A DNA stretch of 64,000 bases. It comes from Cinnamomum chago (taxonomy: Eukaryota > Streptophyta > Magnoliopsida > Laurales > Lauraceae). Of the stretch, positions 35,714 through 46,964 are shown one piece after another. Under the pieces are notes generated by a model. The model did not search any database and was not told the origin of the DNA. It saw nothing but the letters and a program-made list of their open reading frames with translations. Both the position numbers and the translations under genes were made by a program. The number at the start of each line of letters is the position of its first letter. Position 1 is the first letter of the stretch. The DNA lies in NCBI GenBank assembly GCA_038049695.1, contig CP142451.1, positions 46,387,001 to 46,451,000 of the forward strand, in the 5' to 3' direction.

Positions 35714-36480
35714 AGAGTAACTTGTAGGAACTGATGGTTCGCAAATAAGACTCCTGGTTAGATATTTAGAAGCGAAAACATCGGATTTTCCAACACTTAG
35801 GCTCGAAAAGCGGCCCGTCGGGGGTCCGAAATGGGAAACAGCCCCCGGAAAAAAAAAAAACCGGCATGAGCACTTCGCTCGAGGCTAGAGTAACTTATAG
35901 GAACCGACGGTTCACAAATAGTACTCCCGGTTAGAGAACTAGAAGCGAAAACATCAGATTTTCCAACAGTTAGGCTTGAAAACGGCCCGCCGGGGGTCCA
36001 GAATGGGAAACGGCCCTCGAAAAAATCGGAAACCAGCACGAGCACTTCACTCGAGGCAAGAGTAACTTGTAGGAACTGACGGTTTGCAAATAGGAATCCC
36101 GGTTAGAGATTTAGAAGCAAAAGCATCAGATTTTTCAACACCTATGCTTGAAAACAGCTCACCGGGGGTCCGAAACTGGAAACGGCCCCTGAAAAAATCG
36201 GAAACCAGCATGAGCACTTCGCTCGAGGCTAGAGTAACTTTTAGAAATTAACGGTTCGCAAATAGGACTCCCGATTAGAGAACTAGAAGCGAAAACATCG
36301 GATTTTCCAACACTTAGGCTTGAAAACGGCCCCCGGAAAAATCGGAAACTGACATGGGTACCTTGTTCAAGGCCAAAGTAACTTGTAGGAATTGACGGTT
36401 AGTGAATCGGACTTCAGGTTAACGAATTAAACGCAAAAATCGAATGATTCTCAATACTTAGGTTGGAAAACAGACCGCCG
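35714..36480 (-). repeat. 171-bp satellite, right arm, outer units
   Basis: Units begin near 35790, 35964, 36137, 36308 and 36450, with spacing of 171-173 bases and a shorter last step. They are inverted with respect to the left arm. Confidence 0.85.
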
Positions 36481-36870
36481 AAAAACTTAAGAAAATATTT
36501 ATATATATACATGTTTATCCTTCATTTATAATTTAATTCATTGAAAAGAATCTAATGTTGTTTTTGTCATTGCAGATTGATGGACGCTTTGGGGTTGGAT
36601 GCAGATTTCTGGTGCTATTTTATTCTTTTTAGTTTATTTGTATATGTTTATTGGACATTTATATGTGACTGTATCATTATTGAATATAATATTTGTTTAA
36701 TGAGACAAATGATTTGATGAAAAATGGCGATGGTTGTTTGTTTATTTAGCAACTTTTGTTTGCATGCATTTTTTATATTGAATATAGGTACACGAACAGG
36801 TTTATTTTTTGATACAGGTGTATAAACAGGTTTACAGGAAAATTATATTGAAAAAAAATTATAGCATTTT
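36481..36870. repeat. CACTA right arm, 400-bp shared segment
   Basis: Matches the reverse complement of 12861-13260. It holds TTTTTGTCATTGCAG followed by TTTGGGGTTGG, and ATGATTTGATGAAAAA near 36708. No coding frame was found. Confidence 0.75.
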
Positions 36871-37615
36871 TAAAAAACTAAAAATAATTTTACCAACATT
36901 TTTTTACGTCGGCAAAAGTAGAAATAAAAATAAAAAACAAAAAATACTTTTACTGACGTTTTTTTTTCGTCGGAAAAAAAAAACAAATATAAAAATACTC
37001 TTACCGACGTTTTTTTTCGTCGGCAAAAGCAGAAAGAAAAATAAATATAAAATATAAAAGTACTTTTGCCGATGTTTTTTTTTTCATCGGTAAAATCAAA
37101 ATAAATATAAAATATAAAATACTTTTACCGACGTTTTTTTTTGTTGCAAGATAAGAAATAAAATAAAAAAAATATAAAAATACAGTTACCAACGTTTTTT
37201 TTCATCGGTAAAAGAAAAATTAAATAAAAATATAATATTTTTACCGATGTTTTTTTTCATTGGCAAAAGGATAAATAAAAATAGAAAAATTATAAAAATA
37301 CTTTTAACGACGTTTTTTTTGTCGGTAAAATAAAAAATAAAAATAAATAAAAAATATAATACTATTTCCGACGTTTTATAATTCGTCGGTAATAATCTCT
37401 GATTTTTACGTTTCCTAGAAAATAAATTAATTATATGATTTAACTTTGCCGACGTTTTATAAAAGAACGTCGCTAAAAATCCAATTTTTACCGATGTTTT
37501 ATAGAAAACGTCGGTATAACGTTTTTTTTTATATGTTGGTAAAAGTATATCTTTATCGACGAATTTATAAAAGCGTCGGCAAAAAACGTCGCTAAAAGCG
37601 CAGTTTGTTGTAGTG
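36871..37615. repeat. CACTA right subterminal array and TIR
   Basis: About 11 hairpin units (CCGACG, T-run, CGTCGG) with ~60-base spacing, ending in TTGTTGTAGTG. It mirrors the left array. Confidence 0.85.
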
Positions 37616-37618
37616 ATG

Positions 37619-39438
37619 AAGGCTTGGAAAAAGGTTTTGAACTCCTTATTTGGTCTATAAATGGGGCTCAAAGGGGGTTGTAAAAAGGATGAGAAAAAGA
37701 GGAGTAGAACTGTCCTGGAATTAGTTTCTGGACCGTTCGCTTGAGCGAACTTGACAGGTCACTTGAGCGAATTCTCCAGAAAAGGGTTTCGAACCATTCC
37801 AGAGGACAGTTCGCTCGAGCGAACCCTCCCAGAACCCATTCCAGTGAATGGTTAGCTCGAGCGAACCGAAATTTCGATCGAGCCAACCTGAACTGGATGA
37901 GTCGCTCGAGCGGCCTCAACTTTGCTAGAGCGAACCCACCCAGAAAATCATTCCAGAGAGCTCACCGCTCGAGCGAACTCCAGGTCCGCTCGAGTGATGG
38001 GTACTGTTCATCTGAGGCTATTTTGGGAGAACAAATGAAATGTTTAAATGGTTGAGAGAGGTTTGTTGGGAGCCCTATCGTGATGGGAAAACTTATCCTC
38101 ATTATTCGAAATCCGTTTGAGAAAGAAACCACATCACGAAGACTCATTTGAAGTTTTGAAAATCTTAAGGTGCATAAGGAGCCCGGAATGTCCCCAAACT
38201 CAAGGAGTACCAAGTTGTTATTAACATACGGGACCCCTATTCACCTTAAACAAATCTTGAACCCGATATTTTGCCCAAAACTTCAATGGTTCATTTGTAT
38301 TTCCTTGTTTCCGAGATTTATACTACATGACTTGTTATTCCCGAAAGCATTGAAATTGTACTTGTAATAGTTGCTAGTCCCGAAATGCATTGCCCGAGCA
38401 TCCCCGTCCCGCTTGTTTACATACTTGCACTTGATGTACTTTATACATGTTTTAATTTCTGTTATTTAACCTATGAGTCGGCACCACTAAGCTTGGATAA
38501 CCTTGCCGGTCTAATCCCCCGACTTGGAGATCCCCCTCTTGTCCCGCCAGCTGCAGTTTGGATCCCGCTACCCGATTATTACCATGGTCTTGTCTCGATA
38601 CCCCGGATTGCTAATGTGCTTCCCGATGCCCGACTTGCTACCGTGGTCATGTCTCGTATTATTATATGTATATGTATATATCGTTGAATCTCCTCACCTC
38701 GTGTGACTGAGATTAATGCCTTGATATGCTCTTGTCACTTCGGTGATAAAGGACTTAGCTTCGTGTGGTTGCCACCTTGCTTGTTTCCCGATTCCTTGGA
38801 TACCTTACATGATTTAAATTGCATAATTGTTTTCTTGTAAATGATTCTTTCTTTTATGAAATTGTGGTTTAAGCAAGTTTAAATGTTTTCCAAGGTAGAT
38901 GTACTTATTGTTTAATTGTTATATCTTTTCACCCACCTGCCAGACTGTCGTGTCTGATCCATTTCTTTGGTACTCAGGTCCAGACATTGTTTATCCCAAG
39001 ACGAAGATTGAGGAGGCGGTCGGTGAACCGCAACGTTTAGTTGAGTAGCATGCTGATGATGTCGTTTAGACATTCCGTTGCCACGAGAGATGTAACTTTT
39101 GGGAAATGTCTAACTCTTTCTTTTGGGGGATTATTTTGTTTATATTGGCCTTTGTTGACCTCTATTTTTGGGAATGTAATTAAATGATCTTTTGTATAAA
39201 CTTTAACCAATACTTTGGGAAACGCTAACGATCATTGCTCACTCTGACATCAAGTTATATGCATATGTGGTTTTCGAAATGAATTATCAATTTGATTTGC
39301 TACACGCTTCCGCACTTAAACAAAAATGTATTATGTTGTTGTGATATCCTCACCGAGGACACTTGTGGGAAATTAAATAAATGTGCGCATCTTATCACCT
39401 TCCCACATCATCTTACTCAGTCCCGATCCCGGATTACA
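37619..39438 (+). repeat. Tekay-B 5' LTR, second part
   Basis: Resumes after the CACTA TSD. It carries the CTCGAG array at 37735-38005, the CCCGATACCC-type repeats near 38565-38655 and the LTR end at TTACA. Confidence 0.85.
37735..38005. repeat. CTCGAG palindrome array, Tekay-B 5' LTR
   Basis: About nine CTCGAG-type palindromes, several as GTTCGCTCGAGCGAAC, interleaved with CATTCCAGA words. The same array lies at 60765-61030 in the 3' LTR. Confidence 0.8.
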
Positions 39439-39441
39439 GAC

Positions 39442-39453
39442 TGGTATTAGAGC
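39442..39453 (+). promoter_or_regulatory. Tekay-B primer binding site
   Basis: TGGTATTAGAGC, three bases after the LTR, is the initiator-methionine tRNA primer site with one difference from the usual TGGTATCAGAGC. Confidence 0.85.
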
Positions 39454-39775
39454 GAGACGTGTTTCAGGCAATTAAAAAGAAACTAGAAATCCTAAGGACG
39501 TGATGAGGATTCGTTAGATCTTCCGTTAGCTAGAATCGTGTGGCAATGTGTGACCCTTATTTGATTTTTATATGCTAACAACTTGTTTTGCATCATCATG
39601 CCACCTCATAAGAGACCGATAAACGGCAATCCCACCATAAGTAACAGTGACAATACAGGGCCAGTTGAGGAAGATATGATTGATAACAACATGCCAAATC
39701 AATTTCAATAGATGATGCAGGCAATGCTTGACCAACAATGTCAGGCCAATGAAAACCAAGCTAGATTGCAAGAAC

Positions 39776-41585
39776 TGAAAGTCCGGGATCCTAACCCTAA
39801 AGGGTGGGGGGGCGGCGGTTGAATAGGGTGAGCTACAAGATAGTGACCAATTATGCCAAATTTTAACTTCTTTAAAATTAACTAGGCACTAGTGATGATT
39901 ATCAAACAAAATGCGGAAGCTAACAAAAACAATCACCACAACTATACACCATCACACAAAGATTTATAGTGGTTCGGCCTCAATGCCTACATCCACTACC
40001 GGCTTGTGAACCAACATCCCACTGGATTTCCACTATCTATGATTTTCAAAGGCTAAGCAATAACCATTAGAACGATGTTTTTCTAGGCTAAACAACAACC
40101 TATCAATGTGCTTTTCTAGGCTAAGCAATAATCTCTACACTATGCTTTTCTTAGGCTAAACAGTAACCTTTACACTATGCTTTTCTTAGGCTAAGCAATA
40201 ACCTATACAAGAAGAATATTTTCTCTCAAAGTAGTGTCTACACAAACACTAAAAGAGATATAATTTAAGCTTAATTACAATGCCTCTAAAATAGGCGGAT
40301 ATAAAATTGAAAATTTAACTCACACAAATACTATATGAATGCAAAGGTGTATGCTCATGATGTATGTGTGTGATAACTTCAATCAAGTTAAAAAGTAGGC
40401 TCAATCAATATATGCTCAAAGCATTTAAAAGTTTAAGGCACATAAAAGGTTTGATTGAAGTGAAATGCAAATCACATGTATGAATACTAACTTGTTGATG
40501 AAGTGAAAATCAAAGGCTCACAAGTTGTATGAAACTAATTAACTCTAAACATGTGATGCATGTGCAATGTTGTTTTCAAAACCAAACTAATTTAACTAAG
40601 GTTTAAATGAGTGAAAACAACAAATAATGATTCAACCAAGTAAATGAATCATGCTATAAAAGAAATCAAAGATTTTGGCTAAGCATGATTAAACAAGATT
40701 TTAAAACAAACTTGGTTTGAAATCAAGGTGAAGAATCCTATCCAACTTAGATCAAAGATTAAATGAAGAATGGATTTAACACATCATAGTTATAATGCTA
40801 AAATTCATTTACCAATAATTTAAGCAAAGCATATAACATATGATTAATAAAAAGTAAAGCTTACTTAGAGATTTAACTCCATTGATCCAAGCTTTAGCTT
40901 CACTAATGACCCCTTGGTCTCTCTTAGCTCATCCCCTTTTCCTTGTCTCCAAACTCCTCAAGAGTGGCTCTTAGTACCTCTCTTTTTCAACATCTTTTCC
41001 AAAGGAATGAACCTCATTTTATACTCACAAATTGAGTTTTGGCGTGTCCCCGGTCGACTTGCACCTTTCCCCAGTCGACATGGGCTCAACGGTCATAAAT
41101 CTGACTGTTTGAAAAAGAGCTCCAACGACTCTTTCCCGGTCGACCTGCAGTGTGCTCGGTTGACCGGGTCCATGGGCTCGGTCGACCGAGCACACTGCAG
41201 GTCGACCTGGGCCCAGGGACCAATTTCCCCAAAAATGCATATTTAAAAAATAATTTCTTGAGAGGACTTTCAGGCCATTAAATTAAGCTTGGAATCATGA
41301 TTTAAATCAAACTAAGAGGATTAAAAACATGAAACATAAAAAGCCTAAAAAGATTTGAAAGATTTAAAACATAGGCTAGCTTGATTTATAAAACATATTT
41401 TCAAATTTAATTGCATCCAAGATTAAAATCAAAACATGCATAAATCAATATTTCTACAAGTCTAAAAACCAATGCATGTGTAAATCAAGATTTCAATATT
41501 TTCTAAATCAATGCATGTGTGAAAATTCGAATGATGCTAAAATGATAACGCATCTATCAAATTGCAATACACAAAATCCCTAACA
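39776..41585 (-). mobile_element. Solo L3 LTR in Tekay-B gag
   Basis: An 1810-base LTR on the minus strand. The plus strand begins TGAAAGTCCGG and ends CCCTAACA, with the perfect TSD AGAAC (39771-39775 and 41586-41590). A minus-strand TATAAAAT lies at 41016-41023, with GTCGAC palindromes 20-200 bases upstream of it. It has no internal domain. The superfamily is not certain (Copia-like ends). Confidence 0.9.
41138..41207. repeat. Perfect 23-bp inverted repeat with GTCGAC cores
   Basis: The arms 41138-41160 and 41185-41207 are exact reverse complements around a 24-base spacer, which itself holds GGTCG and TGACCG. Each arm contains GGTCGACC and CTGCAG. It lies in the upstream part of the L3 LTR. 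Confidence 0.9.
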
Positions 41586-42739
41586 AGAACAGATGCTTAA
41601 GAAGGATGAAGATCATTCCAGGGAATTAGCAGAAATGTAGAGGCAATTACTGGAAGTATTACGAAGGAGGCCTGAACCAGTTCAAGCTCAACTTGCCATT
41701 GTCATCAATCAAAGGCAGCATGACCCGAACTCGTTGTTTGAACGGTTTAGAAGGAGAGCTCTGACTGACTTTCTAGGAACAAAAGATCCATTAGCGGCAG
41801 ATGATTGGTTAGAACATACAGAGAACATCTTTGAGATCTTCCAATGCACCGGAGGAGAAAGAGTGAAACTTGCAACATCTCTCTTTATCGGTTCAGCAGA
41901 CATATGGTGGAAAACAGTTAGAAATGAGTACATGACTATGGAAAATGCAGTTGCATGGACAAACTTCAAGAGACAGTTTCATGACAAATATGTACCCACA
42001 CATGTCAAGAGGCAGAAGGCAGTGGAATTCTAGCAACTTGTGCAGGGGAACATGACAGCCCTCGAATACCTCACTAAGTTCGAGAGATTGTCTAGATATG
42101 CTCTAGAGTTAGTGGGCATGATGGAGAAGAAGATTGCCAAGTTCCTAGAGGGACTTAATCCCATCATTGAAAGAGATGCTACGGGCGTAGTACACCTACC
42201 ACTTTCGAGGAAGCTGTCAAGAGGGCCTACAAATTTGAGAACTTTCACAACAAGATTCTTAGAGTTCAAGGGAAAGGACAAGCTCATCCGCAAAACTACT
42301 AGTAGAAGAACCAGCAGCACAAGAGGCATAGGCCAGATTAGAATGTTCAGAATCCAGTGGTTTGTACCCACTGTGAGAAGAATCATGAGAGTACCCAGTG
42401 TCGCACAATCTCAAGAGCATATTTCAGATGTGGTTCTATGACCCATCAGATGAAGGATTGTCCAAGACAGAACAGGCAGAATCAGCAGCAGCAGGGAGCA
42501 CAACATCCAGCACCACAACAAAATGCAATCGTTGTCCAAAATTAGGAAAGACCACTTTAACAACAAGCACCACAACAACAACATAGACCACAGCAGCAGC
42601 AACAGGCCCGTCAACAGGGACATAATCAGAATCAGTGTCCCCCACAACAGAACAGAAACATCCAACAAGGCAGGCCACAACAAGCTCAGAATAGGCCACA
42701 ACAACGAGGGCAAATCTATGCAGTCAATAGAGCTGATGT

Positions 42740-43105
42740 AGAGCTAGCAAGCAATGTAGTAGAAGGTACACTCCTCGTTTGTGGGATTAAAGCTATGATT
42801 TTATTTGACCCTGGTTCTACACATTCATTTTTCTCCCATGAATTTTCTAAAATGATTGATGTGCATGCTAGAGAACTTGAGTTCATTTTGACTGTGGCCA
42901 CTCCAATAGGTAAACAAGTTATATGTAGAACTTTTTATCCTAGTTGTGCAGTTCATATAGGAGAAGTGGTTTTAACCGCAGATCTCATTTTATTGGAGAT
43001 GTATGATTTCGATGTCATCCAAGGGATGGATTGGTTGGTAGGGTACCATGCCACAATGGATTGTTACCATAAAACCCTCACCTTCAAATTAGATGAGACA
43101 CCAGC
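42740..43105 (+). pseudogene. Tekay-B protease region (fossil)
   Basis: LFDPGSTHSF near 42800 and a GMDWL motif near 43020 mark the protease, parallel to Tekay-A. Confidence 0.8.
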
Positions 43106-43249
43106 ATGAGTATTGTTTCATGGAGAGAGGAGGAATCCTCGTACATGGTTTGTTTCAGCGTTGAAGGCTGATAGACTATTGAAAAGTGGATGTGAAGCCT
43201 TTTTGGCGTTTATCACGGAGGATAAACAGTCCCAAGGGATGGAGGAGAT

Positions 43250-43587
43250 CCCTATTGTTTGGGAATTCCCGAATGTTTTTCAAGAGGAGATTCCAGGATT
43301 GCCACCCATCAGAGAGATTGATTTTACTATTGAGTTATTACCAGGGACCGCTCCAATTTCGATTGCACCATATAGAATGGCTCTGGCAAAATTGAGAGAA
43401 TTGAAGATTCAGTTGCAAGAATTATTGGACAATGGTTTCGTGAGACCGAACATTTCACCATGGGGAGCTCCAATTTTGTTCTTCAAGAAGAATGATGGTT
43501 CGATGAGGATGTGCATAGATTACAGGAGATTGAATCAAGTGACCATCAAGAAAAAATACCCATTGCCAAGAATAGATGAATTATTTG
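43250..43587 (+). pseudogene. Tekay-B reverse transcriptase, first part (fossil)
   Basis: RT blocks from PISIAPYRM through DYRRLNQ to PLPRIDEL. The Copia element at 43588-54898 is inserted here and the region resumes after it. Confidence 0.85.
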
Positions 43588-44618
43588 TGTTGGAAGTAGG
43601 TGCGCCTCGTGGACAGATTTTCAAAACTTTTTGACCCAGTACTTGACTCAGGGATCAAGTACCCATAAGGCCATAAACCATATCCAGGATGCAATCCTTC
43701 CATCTCATGAATCAAGTACATCAATAAAACCTATCTAAAAGATAGAAATCAGCAACACCATGCTACAAAAATAATCCACAACAATTAGAGAAGTAGATTA
43801 TACCTTTGGAGCCCGATAGTGCTCTAATGGAGAAGAAGACAATCAACTAGATCGAGAACTCTTCTTGAAACAATTTGGGATCTCCAAGACCTCTTAGCCT
43901 TCCACACTATAACCTGTATCAGATCTCTTTTCTCAAGAAGATTGGTGGAAACTTCAAGAGAAAACCCTACTAGAAACTCCAAGGAACTAGAAGAGAACTA
44001 GAAGAGAGAAGAGTTGTACAACACTTGCATTAGAGGGGTTTGGGCGTGGGATCCAAGAGTGGTACGTCCAAGGGGTTATCCTCCCCTTTTATAGCCCTTC
44101 AATCCTTCCTCTTCTTACTAATTAACTAGAAGTCCTACTTCCAAAATAATTAGCAACTTTCTCCTTTCTAATTATTATAGAAGTCTCACTTCCACAACAA
44201 TTAGTAACTTACTATTACCACTATTAGAAGTCTCATTTCAAATAGAAATAGTACCTTTCTATTTCCTTCCTTTTAGAGTTCAAGGAGGATTAATATCTTT
44301 CTAATAACTTGGGCCAGCGTGGGGACCACTAGGGATTCCATAGAAAGCTGGCTCCAACAGGGACACCGAGACCCCACATCTCGTGTGCAATCCGGGCCCA
44401 CAGTTAATTACAAATAACACCACTATATAAATGCAATTCCACTCCAGTCTTAGGAATAAATTACAATGAAGACCCTAAACTTCCCAATTACCATAAGTAG
44501 GCCCCTTTATCAATATCCATAGATCAATTGGAATAAAACTGTCCCATCCAATCTTAGATTCACATCTTCTTATCCTTGAGCCCCAATTAATCACAGCGAT
44601 CATCAGTACCATCCAACT
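43588..44618 (-). repeat. Copia 3' LTR (L1), partial
   Basis: The left terminal LTR in minus orientation, starting TGTTGG. It shares with 53411-54898 the words GAGGATTAATATC and CTTGGGCCAGCG, not seen in other L1 copies. Confidence 0.8.
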
Positions 44619-45373
44619 TGTTGGAAGTAGGTGGGCCTCGTGGATAGGTATTCAAAACTTTTTTGACCCACTTGACTCAGGGATCAACTATCCATAGGCC
44701 ATAAACCATATCCAGGATGCAATCCCTCCTTCTCATTAATCATGTACAACAATATAACCTATCTAGAAGATAGAAATCAGCAACTATTTTCAACAAAATA
44801 ATCTACAACAAATAAAGAAGTAGATTATACCTTTGGAGCCCGGTAGTGCTCTAATGGAGGAGAAGACAATTAACTTGATCAAGAACTCTTCTTGAAGCAA
44901 TTAGAGATCTCCAAGACCTTGTTGTCTTCCACGCTATGACCCTCTATCAGATTCTTTTCTCAAGAAGATGATGGAATCTCCAAGAGAAAATCTTACTAGA
45001 AACTCTAAGAAACTAGAAGGGAACTAGAAGAGAGAAGAGGAGAAGAATTGTACAACACTTGCACAAAACAAAGGGGCTGGGCGTGGATCCTCTATGTTGG
45101 ACGTCCAAGAGGGGATAGTTCCCCTATTTATAACCCCACAAGCCTTTTTTTTCTACTCTCTTACTAATAGTATAAGAAGTCTCACTTCCACACAAATAAG
45201 TAGCTTACTATTACCACTATTTGAAGTCCCACTTCAAATAGAAATAGTAGCTTTCTAATTCCTTTTTTTAGAGTTTAAGTAAGAATAGAATCTTTCTAAT
45301 ACTTGGGCTAGCGTGGGGACCACTAGGGATTCCTTAGAAAGCTGGCTCCAACTGGGACACCGCGACCCCACAA
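44619..45373 (-). mobile_element. L1 LTR fragment inside the Copia 3' LTR
   Basis: A second L1 fragment, closer to the copy at 13592-15210, inserted in the first. It holds the 12-base palindrome TTGGACGTCCAA (45097-45108) and a minus-strand TATA box (45125-45132). Confidence 0.75.
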
Positions 45374-45645
45374 GATGGCCATTGAGAAACGCCATCTTGA
45401 CATTCATTTGCCAAATCTCGTAATCGAGATGAGCTGCAATGGGTAAGAGTATCCTGATGGACTTGAGCTTGGCTACCAATGAGAAGGTTTCCTCATAATC
45501 GATGCCCTCTTTCTGAGTATACCCTTTCGCAACAAACCTAGCCTTAAAGGTCTCCACTCTACCATCTGATCCTCTTTTTCTCTTGTAGACCCACTTGCAC
45601 CCAATGGGTTTAATATTGGCAGGCAAGTCCACAAGTGTCCAGACC
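45374..45645 (-). pseudogene. Copia reverse transcriptase region, partial (fossil)
   Basis: Minus-strand words IKPIGCKWVYKRKRGSDG, FKARFVAKGYTQKEG and YEETFS are the start of the Copia RT domain. Only the first part is present. Confidence 0.9.
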
Positions 45646-46010
45646 TAATTGGAGTACATAGACTCCATCTTAGCTTTCATAGCATCTTGCCAACATCCTG
45701 AATCCATGTCATTAATTGCTTCATCATAATTACAAGGATCTTGTTTCGGTTCTTCCGGGACTGCCTCATAAGACTCTCCTAAGAACGAGAACCTGTCAGG
45801 GGGTCTGACAATCCTCCCACTACGACGAGGCACTAGTGTAACTACTAGGTCCGGTAAGGGCGGTTCTTCCTCAAGTTTGGTCATACTTGGATTTGGAATT
45901 GTTTGCTCTTGAATTTCTTCCAAGATCACCTTATCTAAAGATTTCCGGTCCATCATATAATCTTCCTCCAGAAAAACTGCATTAGTGCTCACCAGCACTT
46001 TCTGCTCTCT
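45646..46010 (-). pseudogene. Copia integrase-RT linker (fossil)
   Basis: Minus-strand sequence rich in acidic and proline residues with RRSGRIVRPPDRF, the common Copia linker word. It joins integrase to RT. Confidence 0.75.
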
Positions 46011-46129
46011 GGGATTATAGAATAACCAACCTTTAGTTCCTTTAGGATGTGCATACTTCCAACTTTGTTTCCAACTTATCCGTCTTAACCTTTAACACGT
46101 GTGCCGGACAACCCCAAATGTGTAAATGT

Positions 46130-46940
46130 GGTGGACTAGGCTTTCACCAGGACCACAACTCCCGGGGAGTCTTAGGTACAGACTTAGATGGTACGAGGTT
46201 TAGTATGGACATCGCAATATCCAAGGTGTATCCCCAAAAGGATATAGGTAATCCTGAGAAACTCAGCATAGACCTGATCATATCTAAAAGAGTCCGGTTC
46301 CTTCTTTCCGCTACTCCATTTTGTTGAGGCATACTAGGAGTAGACAACTGGGATAGAATCCCATTTTTTGATAAGTATCCCGTAAAATCAGCAGAGAGAT
46401 ATTCCCCTCCTCGATCTGATTGAAGAGTCTTGATACTCAAACCTAATTGCTTTTCCGCTTCCGCTCGAAACTCTTTGAACTTTTTAAAAGCCTCGGACTT
46501 GCGGTATATAAGGTATATGTATCCTTATCTTGAGTTATCATCTGTGAAAGTGATGAAATACTCATATCCTCCTCTGGCCCTGACATTAATGGGTCCACAC
46601 ACATCAGTATGCACTAATTCCAATAAATCTTTGGCCCTATTGCCCTTAGATGAAAAATGGTCTTTTGGTCATTTTGTCTTCTGGACAGGACTCGCAGACA
46701 GGCATTGGTTCTACCACCAATGAAGGCAAGATACCATCTTTTACTAGCCTGTCAATCCCGTTTATGTTTATATGACATAGCCTCAAGTGCCAAAGTTTTG
46801 TTGGATTAGATGAAGATAACTTCCTCTTTAATGATGGTCTATTAATTATTTTAGTATCATGTATCTTATACATCGTGGGAGTTAACAAATAAAGCCCATT
46901 GGTTACCTTGCCAGAACATATAAAAGTACCATTCATCTTT
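46130..46940 (-). pseudogene. Copia integrase region (fossil)
   Basis: The minus strand holds the GAG-pre-integrase HHCC words (LWHLRLCHIN, CESCPEDKMTKRPF) and core motifs LQSDRGGEYLS and PQQNGVAERRNRTLLD with the catalytic Asp and Glu. It would insert the cDNA. Broken. Confidence 0.88.
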
Positions 46941-46964
46941 ATGACAACTTCAATACCAAAAGTA

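Larger units (their letters stand above)
12041..37615. mobile_element. Non-autonomous CACTA transposon with long inverted arms
   Basis: The left end reads CACTACAACAA at 12041 and the right end is its complement at 37605-37615. Both sides carry the 3-base TSD ATG (12038-12040 and 37616-37618). The homologous empty site in the Tekay-B 3' LTR near 60646 confirms the insertion. Inside the ends lie subterminal hairpin arrays, then a 400-bp segment shared in inverted orientation, then inverted arrays of a 171-bp satellite, giving arms of about 2 kb around a 1.6-kb centre. Without its nested insertions it is about 6 kb. No DDE transposase or TnpA-like gene was seen, so it needed transposase in trans. 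Nested in it are two L1 solo LTRs and the Tekay-A pile. Confidence 0.9.
39598..42540 (+). pseudogene. Tekay-B gag region (fossil), split by an L3 LTR
   Basis: Starts MPPHKRPING, parallel to Tekay-A gag. The L3 solo LTR at 39776-41585 lies in it. The Gag core (TNFKRQFHDKYVP) and CCHC knuckles (CTHCEKNHESTQC and a second) follow. It is broken in several places. Confidence 0.8.

Noticed and set aside
12041-37615. A transposase gene inside the CACTA element
   Set aside because: After removing nested insertions no frame with DDE or TnpA/TnpD-like features remains. All pol-like frames in the interval belong to Tekay-A.
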